64,000 nt of DNA from Eutreptiella sp. 'Long Island Sound 2002'. Lineage: Eukaryota; Euglenozoa; Euglenophyceae; Eutreptiales; Eutreptiaceae. The notes under the pieces are model-generated. The model did no database searches. It was given only the letters and a program-made list of their open reading frames with translations, and was not told the DNA's origin. A program made the translations under genes and the position numbers. The stretch is taken from positions 121,895,843 through 121,959,842 of the forward strand of contig OZ038381.1 of assembly GCA_964036045.1 (NCBI GenBank). The letters run 5' to 3'. Positions 49,761 through 61,734 of this stretch are shown here, piece by piece (the stretch's first letter is position 1; every line of letters starts with the position of its first letter).

Positions 49761-51290
49761 GATTGACGTTGGTACTAGGGGGTGGGCCTTCCCTAGGCAC
49801 GCGGGTGCAGAAAATCAAAGCATTGGCAATCAACACAGAGTACACATCTTGACTGATTGTGAGGAATACACAAACTAACGTACAACCTTTGCCGCCTAAC
49901 ATAAAAGAAGACAAAAGTATCTACACAAAAATCCAATAACATACGAAACAGTAAAAGATAATTAGTTCACAAGAAGATTCTCAATCTCACCTGAAGGTCA
50001 CAGTCATGATCATGGAACATCGCAATAGAGAACCTCACATGACTCGACGGCGGGTGAGGTCAATTGCAAAGCAATAGCGAGACACGAGATGCCGCCACTG
50101 GCGCGCATGCACATGCATGCATGGAGAAGTTGACCTCAAAAAATTAATTGATCTCATACCCTCAGGAGACCTGGAGTGCCACGTGCTCAATTGATTCGGG
50201 CCGTGCAACGTAGAGACGTCAGAATACCGTCGGCATGGCATCAGGATAGCGTCAGGATGGTGTCAGGATGTCATGGTGGCGTCAGGATGGCGCCAGGATA
50301 GCGTCAGAATGGCGTCAGGATGACGCCACCAGGACCTGAGGGCATCTCAGGGTGTCAATGAGGCCTTTGAGGTTGATACCTACAAGAAGTGGGCCACACA
50401 TAGAAGACAAAATGTTGTACAGGGTACAAACCTGATGAGATGCTTCGAACATCTTTTAGAAGGCTCTATGGCAGGAAATGCTGAAAATTGTTTTTTCGAC
50501 AGAACAGTATCTTTCCTTTGTGAGATAATGGTGGTTTAAGTTAATAGCTGGCAGCGGGTACGACGGCAGCGAATCCCGAAAAGGGGAAAATGGTTTACAA
50601 CAAAACTGTTCACAGGTATGCAGTTTACATCTTTTCACAGCTTATGTGCCTGCCATTTATTCACACCGCCCATCATTGCTACTGGCAGGAGCTTCATGAA
50701 GGACGAAAAGTGAAGAAGTCAAAATGTGACGAAGTACACTCAGGTCAAGCATGATGTCACAATTTAGTCATGCGTTACTCCTGGAGCGAATCATATCTAT
50801 TGGTGTACACCGAGGACAGGCTGCACGAAAGAAGCCGTCTACCCAGTCCTCAAGCGTATCACCGGCGATGTGCCAGGTTCACACAACAGTGACACCAGCG
50901 TACCAAGGTTGAGGTGGAAGATATTGCGGAACGAAAGAGCTGTAATATATTACTGTGGTCGTCCTCAGAGGAGTACCCATCCAGACTTGAAAGCAATGCC
51001 ACTTACCTTTCGGTACTGTCCCTGCTCTTTCATTGTTACCTAGCAGCAGCTTGGTGTGTCCGTGATTGGCCAGACAGTGTCACATACGCCTTCTTCTTTT
51101 GTAGATGTTGTGGGCTTTCTGGACACAGCCTTGCAACTATACGATATCAAGTGTTTCAAAGTGGCTGCCTCATAATTCATCGTGTGCGGAGAAATGCTAT
51201 TCACGATGTTGCGGCGTTTTTTGGTTGCAGAGAGTTGCGCAGAGAAGGTTTGCATTGGTGGGCAGGTGTGGGTTTGGTACGTGCAGGTGT
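49761..51290. other. Unassigned sequence with a short GTCAGGATGGC minisatellite
   Basis: About 50215-50330 holds imperfect copies of 'ggcgtcaggat'. The remainder shows no recognised gene or repeat partner. An ORF from 50914 (plus) enters the next minisatellite and is described there. Confidence 0.45.
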
Positions 51291-51622
51291 GTCAGCGCGC
51301 TCTGTGTGTGTCATTTGGGTGTCAGCGCGCTGTCTGTGTGTTCGTTATGTGTCAGCGCGCTCTGGTTGTGTCATTTGTGTGTTAGAGCGCTGTGTGTGTG
51401 TCATTTGTGAGTCAGCGCTGTCTGTGTGTCATTTCTGTGTCAGCGCGCTGTCTGTGTGTGTCTTCTGGGTGTCAGAGCGCTGTCTGTGTGTCTGTTGTGT
51501 GTCAGCGCGCTCTGTTTGCGTCATTTGTGTGTCAGCGCACTGTCTGTGTGTCATTTGTGTGTCAGCGCGCCGTCTGTGTGTCATTTGTGTGTCAGCGCGC
51601 CGTTTCTGTGTGTCATCTGGGT
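51291..51622 (+). repeat. 30-bp minisatellite (about 11 units)
   Basis: Units read gtcagcgcgctctgtgtgtg plus tcatttgtgt, mostly 30 bp with a few 28-32 bp. The length is a multiple of three, so a 248-codon ORF (50914-51660, plus) runs through it as a ten-residue VSARxVCVIC-like repeat. The unique N-terminal part shows no known domain. Coding is unproven. Confidence 0.85.
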
Positions 51623-51779
51623 GCACGGACAGAGAAAAGATTGTACTTAATTATGCCTAAGCCTCCCAAAACAATGGATCAACAAAGTAGGGATCTTCCG
51701 AGCCTTCCTCCCTAAGCCCACATGGACCTGGTTCCCTGAGACCTCCCAACCTCATCCCATGGCACATCCATTCCATAAC

Positions 51780-52250
51780 CTAAACCCGAGAGAGGGTATA
51801 CTCGAACACCCGTGAACCTCTATCCATGGGGAGATTGTCCTATCCTGAAGAGACAGACCCCCGTCCCAAACAGAGCACATAGAGAAAGGTTCCCCATTGC
51901 CCTAGGAGACACGTTCACCAATCCATGCCCAGGAGAGCTCGACCTTCCCATAACCCAATCAAGGAGAGCATGTGTATGGAGAGAGGATTTCGCCTAACCA
52001 TGACCAAGGAGAGCATGCATGCACCTCGAGTCCCTATCCCCCGGAGAGAGAGAAGACCCTATCTGATGGGGAGAGGAGAATGTCCCTATCCGAGGATGAG
52101 TGGAGAGTGTCCCTCTCCGAAGAAGAGAGTGCTGCTATCCGAATAGGAGAGGACAGTGTCCCTATCCCGAGAGGGAAGTGTCCATATCCCAAGAGGAGAG
52201 GAGACTGTCGCCATCCCAAGAGGAGAGGAGATTCCCTAACGACTGAGGAT
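51780..52250. repeat. Degenerate minisatellite, GGAGAG..TGTCCCTATCCC units
   Basis: Purine-rich units of about 25-30 bp ('aggagagga..tgtccctatcc') are loosely repeated from 51780 and clearest at 52060-52250. ORFs on both strands are by-products. Confidence 0.7.
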
Positions 52251-52330
52251 AGGGCGGATTGCCCTGTGCTACACATGGAGAGGGAAGGTCCCAATTTCAC
52301 CCAGATTAGAGACCTGACCTGGATTGTTAG

Positions 52331-54645
52331 GGAAAGGTGGCAGCTTCGTCAGCCACAGGGCAAGGGTCAAAGGAAAGAAGAGTCATCCCTAACCGGACTC
52401 CACAAGAAGATACCCTTGACATGTTGGACCGTAGGCAAACCATTAGTCTACACTCTGACATGGTTCAACCTGATTGCAAAGAATCAACCAACTTCTTGGA
52501 AAGGCATGCGGTTACGGCGTTTCGGCAATCAGATTGAGGGCAAAGTGTAAACATGGTCAACAAAATTCGTCTCAAAGCACTTCACAAAATTACCTCCTTG
52601 TCTTGAGTAGCAAAACACCAGGCAATCTCCTTAGAGGCAATAGGCACAAAATCCAGGAAGTATGCAATGGCGACACAATAATCTGTATCAACAAACAAGC
52701 AAAGAATCAGACCAGGACATGCTGAAGTGAACCTGACCAAGGTCTGTAGCACTACACTTGCAAAGGTCACTTGAATGAAAAAAATGAATGAGGGTGACCA
52801 GGCAACCAAATATATTGCATCATCCAATGAGACAATTGTCTAACACTCACGCATGCCGGTTGACCTTACTGTAATGAACACGAAGCATGAATGGAGCTAC
52901 TGTACAAGACACTGAGTTCATTGATTCAGCCACTTGTGAGTATTCAAAGAAGATGATGTCGGTTGCAACATAGGTTGCATAGGTTTGGTGAGGACCTCAA
53001 CGGAGTGATGTGGCAGAGTGACGAACCACAGCCCAAGAAGAAAATGAAGAGTTGACTGTGGGAGCAAAGAACGACGTACTTTCTTCCATTCCACTGTGTC
53101 TACCTCAGCCACCGCCAATTCAACTCCTCTTCCACTCCCGCTTCTCCGGCTTCAAGGGACTCGTGATCCCGCATACGCGTAGGCGTGGCCAATGCTGAGG
53201 CAAATGAGAAAGTTTGAAAAGCTTTCACTGATGAAGTTCTTGGTGTGTTTGCGTATATTCCACCCCCGCTTGCTCCTGCTGCTTCTCAGGGATGCCTTGC
53301 TCTCAAGTTGTCAATCCCTTTATGAGAAATAACAGGATAGTCAAAAGGCTCCCAAGTTGCCACAGTGCAAAGGATGAGATTCAGGATCCAATCCACATCA
53401 TGAAGGGCTGCCGTCAATGGAGAAGAGATAGACAGTGTATTTACACAACAGAACTAACAAAGACTACAGATTTGGAAAGGATAATGAAAAAACTGCCCAC
53501 AACGGCACTGTGTACTGTTATAGTGCAATGTAGAGATGTGCACTCTTCGTTTTGGTTCCCATAGGTGCTGAGGCGTCATGGCGTGTGGCACTGAGGTCAC
53601 TGCCATGTCACATGGGAACTTCCTACTTAGCTAGGCTGACTGGGTATTGAACGCAGAACCCCTCAAAGAGAGGTGCCCCAGCCCCCTAGGAAGCACACCA
53701 CTAGGATAGTTAAGCATTCATGAGACAATATAGAAAAATGTAAAGGCTCTGAACTCTGAGCAGCACCTCTGTCGCTCAGGAAAATGGTGTTTATGTCAAA
53801 TCAGTTGGGGGGTCAGGGGTTCACACAACATCCTTGGTTTAGTGCTTGGCTTTATACGTCAAAATGCTTTGCCACCCTTTCTGATTAGGCCAACACTAAG
53901 AAAAAATATAGTATGCCTCTAGGCACCTCTAACACAACTAAGGCTTACCCCTTCGTATGGAAATACACTTTTTCTTACTCCCCCCTTGTGCTCTGGTGGC
54001 CACCACGGTCGTATTTTAAGGAATAAAGGCTATCTTTTCTGGCCTCCCCACGGTTTTAGCATCTTTTGCAAATTACCTATAACCTTGCTCACACTGAACA
54101 GTGGCGCTGCACCAGGGCAGTTGCCGGCTTTTGCGTTCCCGTAACAATCACCTACGCCCCCCTTCTGAGCTTAGTAGCGTACCTGGGGTGGCCCCTGGCT
54201 TGGTAGAGGGTTAGAATGGGCATGCAAAGTCATATCCTCATGCAACCCTCCCTGCAAGTGGCAAAACGCAAAACGCAATGTAGGACACGGTCAGCGCTTG
54301 TTCTCTCGGTCTTTTTCATAACCTCAGGATGTTCCTGTCCTGTCGTTAAGGCGGAGGGGTTGGCGTAAAAGTTCAATGCCCCATAAATGGGGTCTTTGGA
54401 TCCTGGAGAGTCTTTCTCGAGGTTGCGGGTCCGCCAGAACGCGGCGACTTCGCTTCAGCCACTCAGGGACATCTGAACAGAAGATATGCAAACGATGACA
54501 GCCTGCTTATGACTCAACAACAGACGATACACCTGAATCCCTTAGATGACGGCCTAGACTTTTTCTGAGGGCAGATATCTGTCCAGAATCTCCATATCCA
54601 TTAAATGCACATTGTTATGACTTTGTGTGTCATTGCAGAAACTTT
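52331..54645 (-). mobile_element. Element G: 3' UTR and LTR of an A-family chromovirus
   Basis: In minus orientation, 54645-53980 matches the end of the A 3' region (block at 15340-15479 and the 'taggccgtcat' block). A G-run and AGTAAGAAAAAG open an LTR at 53979, which runs to about 52331. The first half matches the A LTR, including the tRNA-like segment at 53631-53710; the second half (about 0.85 kb) is absent from A. No coding part of the element remains. Confidence 0.7.
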
Positions 54646-54647
54646 TA

Positions 54648-54668
54648 AGGTAGGTAGGTAGGTAGGTA
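54648..54668. repeat. TAGG microsatellite
   Basis: Five tandem TAGG units at the boundary where G and F homology ends. Confidence 0.85.
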
Positions 54669-55688
54669 TCTTCGGGAGCTCGGAATGCCTCCTTTGACAA
54701 TGCGGGAAGAAGGTCTTACCAAAGGGACGTCCTGTCCCTCCCACTGCCCTAGCTCAGGTGCTTCTTAAGCCGCTCCCGCAGGTGCTTGGGAAGGCAGTGT
54801 CGCAGCCGGCCGGTCCGGGTGTCCCGGGTGGGAGGGTGTCCCATCATGTGTCCTTGTGTAGGGTCACATGCCCCCTTCTGTGGGCGGCAGCTCTGGGGGC
54901 TGCCCAGCCGTATGGAGTATCTCTCACCACAGGGGGTATTGCTACCGTGAGTCTACGGTAGGACCGCCTTACCCCTGTTGCTCAATTTGCGGGGCCACGC
55001 TGCTTGGCAGGTGGCCCCCTCCTGGGCTGTGTGCTGGCACGCCTGTCATCAGTTGCTTCCATGGCTCCGGTCGAAGTTTGCCGTGGTCCCTGATGCAGCC
55101 TGGCCGGGCTCGGACCAGTGGCCTTGGAGTACCGCTCCTGCTACTGGCCCGGTGGGTCCGCTGAGTCGCCCCAGTGTGTCCGACCCTGGGGGTGGAGACC
55201 GTTGCATCCTGTCCCTTTGCTGCCCTCGGTGCATTGGCGTTTGCAGTGTCCTGGCCCAATTGGCGCCTGTGCACCGATGCGCGCGCTGTGTGCCGTTTGC
55301 GTGTGCTGTTTTCTGGTTGCGTCCCTTCTCCCCCCCCCCTCGAATTTTCGTTTCTTTTTTTCTTTGTTTTTTTTTGCTCTGTATTTGTTTTGTTTTGTTT
55401 TGCCTTTTTTTTTTAAACGGAAAAAAGGGGGCGTGCACACTGCAGGCACAGGCATGGGCAACTGGTGTAGAGGTGCATTAGTGTTGTGTCCTCCGGTGTG
55501 CGTCGTCGGTGCTTTGTCGGCGGCCGCGCCCCAGGAGAACGGCTCCTGCGTCTTGATGTACACGGGTACGGGTCAGGGTGGGTTTGGTTAGTTGCGTCCC
55601 TGCTTTTAGTGCTCACTGGTTAGGCGGCTGTGTGGGCTGTGGGTGTGGGTTGTGGTTATGGTGCTCTCTGCGCGGGCCGGGTTAGGGG
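54669..55688. other. Unassigned GC-rich sequence
   Basis: No gene was recognised. On the minus strand this lies downstream of the proline-rich unit and contains a purine/A-rich tract (about 55345-55435) followed by a G-run. Overlapping ORFs in all frames reflect base composition. Confidence 0.4.
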
Positions 55689-58122
55689 TCAAGGGTTAGA
55701 GGTTCGACGCGTGATGAGGCTTTGGCTGGGGTTGGGCGGTTGTGGCGGGTTAGGCGGTTTCGACAGCTGTGGGCTTGGGTTCGGCGCCGTTGGGCGTAGC
55801 CGTGCCCGTTGGCGTGCGCGTTGGCGTCCCTTGGCTTCCGGTTCGCTTGGTTTCTTCTGGACGGGGTCGGCGTGGCGTTTAGCGGCGGTGGCTGGCTTGG
55901 TAGCGGGGTTAGGTGGTGTCGCGCTGGCCGGGGGGTCAGGCGCGTGGTGCTGTGTGGCGCGCGGGGCTCCCGGGGTGCTGTGGGTACTGACGGTGAGTGT
56001 GCCTCGACGCTTGCGGGCTGGCAAGGGGGTGTGTGTGCGCGGGGTTGAGCTTCGGGTGATGTCCCATAGGGGCCTGCCTTTTCTTCGCGTCTCCTGGAGG
56101 GTCTCTCGCAGGCGCTTGAGGACGTACGGGTGGTCCTGGGGCGCCGCGAGGTTGCGGGGGTGGATTTCCTGCTGTCCTGGGGGGGGGGGCGCATCGGCCA
56201 GCATGGCTTGCCATGCCACCTGTGGCATTCACCCCCCCGCCGGCTGGAGGCGGCACTTCTCCAGCGACCCCTTGCGGGGCCGGCGGACCAGGCCCTAGAG
56301 AGAGGGCTCTGCCCGGGCCCACTTTCGCAGCTTCCAGAGCTGCGTGTGGGTACAGCGCTGCCACCACTGTCCCTGGGCGGGGCCGTTGCCTTGGGCAGAG
56401 GAGTGGGCGTCGGTGGGTGTGGTGGGGTTGTGGGGACTGGTGGCAGTGGCGGGCCTCGGAAGGTCCTCGTAGTCCTGTGCTGTGTGGGTGCGTGGGGATC
56501 GGGGGCGTGCGCAAATGTGGACCCGCGGGTACGCGCGCACACTCCACCTCGGGGTTGGGTTGGGATTTGCGGTGGCGGCAATAGCGGGGCATCTGCTGGA
56601 TGTGGGCTGACATCGAGGGTTGGTAGGGGGGCGGCGACGCTGCTCGTGGACCCTGGCGCTGTTTTGGTCTGGTCAGGGGTGGTCCGTGGGCCTGGGGTGC
56701 GGGCTTTGAGGCGTGGCAGGACGAGGCGCGTCGCGCCTCGGCCCCCGCGCGCTCTGCCATGAATGTGGTGGCCACGGCGTCGGTGACAGTGGGGGGGCGC
56801 CGTGCCGGGCGCTGCTGCTGCCAGGTGTGGTATGGCTGGGGCCGGAGGTTGTAGAGGACGTCCTTGGGGGGTTGGGCTCGCGCTGTTGTCGTGCCGCTGG
56901 GCTTGGGTTTGGGCTTGGGTTTGGCTGCCGGCTGACTCCGTGGTACGCCGACAGGTTTGGGTGGCTGCTTGGCGGCGGTCTCAGGTTTAGGCCGGGCTGC
57001 GGGCACGGGCTTCGCCCGGGCGTGGGCCTTGGCGGCGGCGGGGTTGCTCGCGCTGGGGTCGGTTTCGGAGGCTTTCTTCGCGGCTTGGGGGGTGGTGTGC
57101 TGGACAAGGACGTGGTGCTGGTGGCAGATGAGGTGGTTGTGGTGGTGGAGTTTGTGAAGTCGGAGGCGGAGGAGAGGGCTGTGGGGGACGACGGGGGGTC
57201 CCGGGCGGCGGGGGCGGGCGTCGGATGCTGGGTCCTGTGAGTCATGAGGACGGGGGTGGTGGTTCGGGCACCGGGTGTGTGCGCGCGCTTTCCCTGGTGA
57301 CCTGCGTGCGTGCCAGTGCAGGTGCACGTGTATGTGGCAGTGTGGTGGCGTTGTCTCGGCTGTGCGGGTACGTGGGTTATCCAGGGGGGGTCCTCCCCAG
57401 CTCCAGGACGTGTGGGTGCGTTTGCTCGAGGTAGTCGAAGGTGTTGAAGAAGCATCACTGTCCTCCTCCGTGAGGTGGGGGTAATTTTGGGTGAAGGTGT
57501 CTGGGCCCGGCCACAGCAGCACCATGAGGCTGGCTGCCACCATGTACGGGCAGAGCCATAGGGTGGTGGGGCGAGGAGGGGTGGGGCCTCCCTCTGCTGG
57601 GGGCGCAGCGTGACCTTCCACAGCCACCGGTCCGTGGAGATTCCCCAGTTCCGTTGGGTCCACTTGGCAAGGCAATACATCGCCTTGCCAAGGTCCTGGA
57701 GGCGGCTGCGGATGGGGAGCAGCGTGTCCAGGGACCTGCGCTCCCACGTGCATCAGATGTTGGGGTCGTCAGGCACGTCTTCCCTGGTGTCCGTGTCGGG
57801 GCCCAGGTTCTTGGGGGGAGGGGGGGGGGCGTAGTCTGCGGGGAGGAGGGAGTCGGTGCCGTGTACCACCTAGTGGCCAGTTGGTGCGTGGCAGTGGGTG
57901 GTGGAGAAGGTGTAGTGTATGTTGTACATGAGGGTCATGTACGTGGAGGGGGCCGGCTGCTGGTTTTTGGGGGTGGGGACGTCTCCCGGGACCTGGTCCC
58001 TGAAGGTGCTCGGGGAGGCCATCCGGCGGACCCATGACTCCCTTTCCCACGCCTTGGTGTCGCTGTGGGTGGCGCTGGGTGGGGGGGTTTCACCTGAGTT
58101 ATAGATCCGAGCTGGATTCTTG
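55689..58122 (-). pseudogene. Proline-rich coding unit, copy 1 (broken)
   Basis: Several minus frames are open and the protein-like parts switch between them: 58119-57870 (DTKAWERESWVRRMASPSTF), 57680-56673 (AMYCLAKWTQRNWGISTDRW, then Pro-rich), and 56228-55689 (MPQVAWQAMLADAPPPP, then VLKRLRETLQETRRKG, ending ITRRTSNP). Switches fall at C/G homopolymers such as the G-run at 56181-56190. Copy 2 on the plus strand has the matching MPQSAWETLLQE, so this is a real family. A gag-like or ORF1-like retroelement protein is possible but unproven. Confidence 0.4.
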
Positions 58123-61100
58123 GGGAAAGGTGAGAGCTTCGTCAACCACAGGGCAAGGGTCAAAAGAACCAAGAGTCCGACTACACCATGCGCGGACCAC
58201 ATCCCAAACTGGATTCCACAAGAAGATACCCTTGACATGTTGAATCGTAGTCAAACCATTAGTCTACACTCTCACATGGCTCAACCCGATTGCAAAGGAT
58301 CAACCGACTTCTTGGGAAGGCATGCGGTTACGGCGTTTCGGTAATCAGATTGACGCAAAGTGGAAACATGGTCAACAAAATTCACCTCAATGCACTTAAC
58401 AAAATTACCTCCTTGTCTTGAGTAGCAAAACGTCAGGCAGTCTCCTTAGAGGCAATAGGCACAAAGTCCAGGAAGTATGCAATGGCGACACAATGATCTT
58501 TATCAACAGACAAGCAATGAATCAAATCAGGACATGCTGAAGTGAACCTGACCAAGGTCTGTAGCACCAGGCAACCAAATATATTGCATCATCCAAGGAG
58601 ACAATCGTCTAACACTCACACATGCCGGTTGACCTTACTGTAATGAACACGAAGCATGAATAGAGCTACTGTACAAGACACTGAGTTCATTGATTCAGCC
58701 ACTTCTGAGTATTCAAAGAAGATGATGTTCGTTGCAACATAGGTTGCATAGGTTTGGGTGAGGACCTCAACGGAGTGACGTGGCAAAGTGAAGAACCACA
58801 GCACAAGAGCAAAATGAAGAGTTGACTAGCGGAGCAAAGAACGACGTACTTTGTTCCGTTCCAGTGTGTCTACCTCAGCCACCGCCAATTCAACTCCTCT
58901 TCCACTCCCGCTTCTCCGGCTTCAAGGTACTCGTGATTCCGCATACGCGTAGGCGTGGCAAATGCTGAGGCAAATGAGAAAGTTTGAAAAGCTTTCACTG
59001 ATCAGGTTCTTGATGTGTTTGCGTATATTCCACAGCCGCGTGCTTCTGCTGCTTCTCAGTGATGCCTTGCCAATCCTTTTGGTAACATAAGAGGACAGTC
59101 CAAAGGCTCCCAAGTTCCCACAGTGCAAAGGATGAGATTCAGGAGCAAATCCACATCATGAAGGGCTGCCGTCAATGGAGAAGAGATAGACAGTGTATAT
59201 ACACAACGGAACTAACAAAGACTCCAGATTTAGAAAGGATAATGGAAAAACTGCCCACAAGGGCACTGTGTACGTTTATATTGCAATGTAGAGATGTGCA
59301 CTCTTTTTTTTCTGTTCCCATAGGTGCTGAAGTGTCATGGCATGTGGCACTGAGGTCACTGCCATGTCACATGGGAATTTCCTACTTAGCTAGGCTGACT
59401 GGGTATTGAACCCAGGACCCCTCAAAAAGAGGTGCTCCAGCCCCCTTGGATGCAGACCACTAGGATAGCTAACCATTCGTGAGACAACATAGAAAAATGT
59501 AAAGCCTCTGAACTGGGAGCAGCAGCTCAGTCGCTCAGGAAAATGGTGTTTATGTCAAATCAGTTGGGGGATCAGGGGTCCACACAACATCCTTGGTTTA
59601 GTGCTTGGCTTTATACGTCAAAATGCTTTGCCACCCTTTTTGATTAGGCCAATACTAAGACAAAAATATAGTATCCCTGTAGGCACCTCTAACACAAGTA
59701 AGGCTTACCCCTTGGTATGGAAATACACTTTTTCTTACTCCCCCCTTGTGCTCTGGTGGCCACCACTGTCGCATCTTAAGAAAAAGAGGCTATTTTTTCT
59801 GGCCTCCCCATGGTTTTAGCATCTTTTGCAAATTACCTATAATCTCCCTCACACTTAACAGAAGCGCTGCACGGGGGCAGTTGCCGGTTTTTGCGTTGCC
59901 GTAACAATCACCTACGCCCCCGACTGCGCTTAGTAGCGTACCTGGGGTGGCTCCGGCTTAGTAGAGGGTTAGAATGGGCATGCAAAGTCATGTTCTCATG
60001 CATCCCTCCCTGCAAGTGGCAAAACGCAAAACCCAATGTAGGTCACGGTCAGGGCTTGCCCTCTGGGTCTTTCTCATATCCTCAGGCTGTACCTGTCCTG
60101 TCCTTAAGGCGGGGGGGGGTTGGCGTAAAAGTTCAATGCCCGACAAATGGGGTCTTTGGATCCTGGACAGTCTTCTTTGAGGTCGTGGTTCGGCCAGATA
60201 GCCGCCGACTTCGCTTCAGCCACTCAGGGACATCTGAACAGAAGATATGCAAACAATGAGGGCCTGATTATGTCTCAAAGACAGACGATACACCTAAATC
60301 AGTCAGATGACGGCCTATAATCTTTCTGAGGGCACATACCTGTCCGGAATCTCCACCCCCATTAAATGCACATTGTTATGTCTTTTCTTGTCATCGCCAA
60401 AATTTTTAGATTCATGGACTCACACGCAGAGAAAAGCCACGCGCAGGGGCGCATCGAAATTCAAGGACGCAAGAATCAAAGAAAATATGATTTCAACAGT
60501 ATGTCACGTAGTTATAGAGAAATGACGAAACATACACGGAATTTTAAAGGTAAAAATTCCACCCTTGCCGATAGGAAAATTCAAGAATCCAGATTTCAAG
60601 AATTTATAAACAAAGAATAAAACAACAGGTGTTTCATGGTTACGGGTCCGATGAGTAGCATACACACACGCGTGCAGTGGCAAACACGTAGGACAGAGGG
60701 ATAGAATAGAAGATCTCAGGGGATTAGAGGTTAGATCAGGGCAAAACAGATGGCCTTTGACCAGGGAGTGGTTGTCAAGGGAGCCTACCGGTTCTGCCCC
60801 ACGGTGCCAGGCGGGGCAACTGTGACAACTGCTCTTACACTAGAACCTGCCTTCTTCTGTACCTCTGATTGGAACATACACACGAGTGCACACTCGCTTC
60901 GTTTTGTTGTGTTCGTTCGTTCCTCCCTTGCTCTCGCTCTCCAGCGGTAGGTAAGGTGAGTAAGCCCAGGAGGAGCCAGCCCCTGGGTGAGTCTGAGACT
61001 CCCTGATGGTGAACAAGGATTAAAGTGGGATCGATAAAGGTAGGTGATGGGGAGCAACCCACGGCTGTGCACAGAGCACGTGTAATAAAGAAAAAGTGCA

Positions 61101-61720
61101 CGGCGGTGCAAGTGGTACCTGACCCGGTGCATGCATAAGACGCATTGAAGGGTAGGCCACACGTGGTGCGCTCGGTATAACGCTTGCTTAGGCCAGCCTG
61201 GGGCTCCGCCCCACGTTATGTATGAGAAAGGGTAGAGTTCCATAGGCTTGCTTGCTTGATAGGGCAGTTTGGGAATGGTGTAACATTTTCCAGTCGAGGA
61301 CCCGTATAATACGCCGAGGCTGGTGGGGTTCCAGGCCGAAACTGTTCTGCATATGCCTCCTTCAGGTGGGAAAAGATACAGGTCAAATTGGTCTCAATGC
61401 GAAGCCCTGCTAAACAGGGGCGCTAATCACACAAGCACAAGTGGAAAAAAAGAACGGCTTCTTCACGGACAATACGTACTCACACTGTGCACGCCAAGAG
61501 AGCTCTCCTTCCCCCGGAGCCCCAGCGGACATACGTGTAGTGACGGCCCTGTTGGGTCACAGGTGCTCAGTAGCATGGTGTTGTCTTGCAATTTCACAGG
61601 TGGGCAACTAGGGCCAGAGACTTCCTCATTAACGCCACCCAGTAGTGTGCCAGTGTAGGCGTTGCAGGTCCGGGTGAGTGCTTGGGCACGGCAGTGCTCG
61701 CTCATCCTTCGAGGGGCTGA
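58123..61720 (-). mobile_element. Element F: 3' UTR and LTR of an A-family chromovirus
   Basis: In minus orientation, 61720-59740 aligns with the A 3' region (about 13640-15479), then a G-run and AGTAAGAAAAAG open an LTR at 59739 that runs to about 58123. The LTR matches that of G along its length (1.62 against 1.65 kb). The tRNA-like segment is at 59391-59470. F is cut at about 61720 by the plus-strand proline-rich unit, so its genes are not in the window at this point. Confidence 0.7.
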
Positions 61721-61734
61721 TGCACACCCCCCCC

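Noticed and set aside
51291-52250. A CRISPR-like array in the repeated region.
   Set aside because: Units are contiguous and degenerate without unique spacers, and the context is eukaryotic. These are minisatellites.
55936-57753. A 605-codon minus ORF read as a single intact gene.
   Set aside because: GC-rich DNA leaves several frames open. The protein-like segments and the match to copy 2 are spread over different minus frames, so this single frame is not the ancestral protein along its length.
52331-60400. The two long direct repeats (G and F) taken as LTRs of one element enclosing the proline-rich unit.
   Set aside because: Both repeats include 3' UTR sequence upstream of the LTR, no primer site follows the F LTR, and F's 3' UTR continues to 61720. 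Two separate 3' ends fit better, though a non-autonomous composite is not fully excluded.
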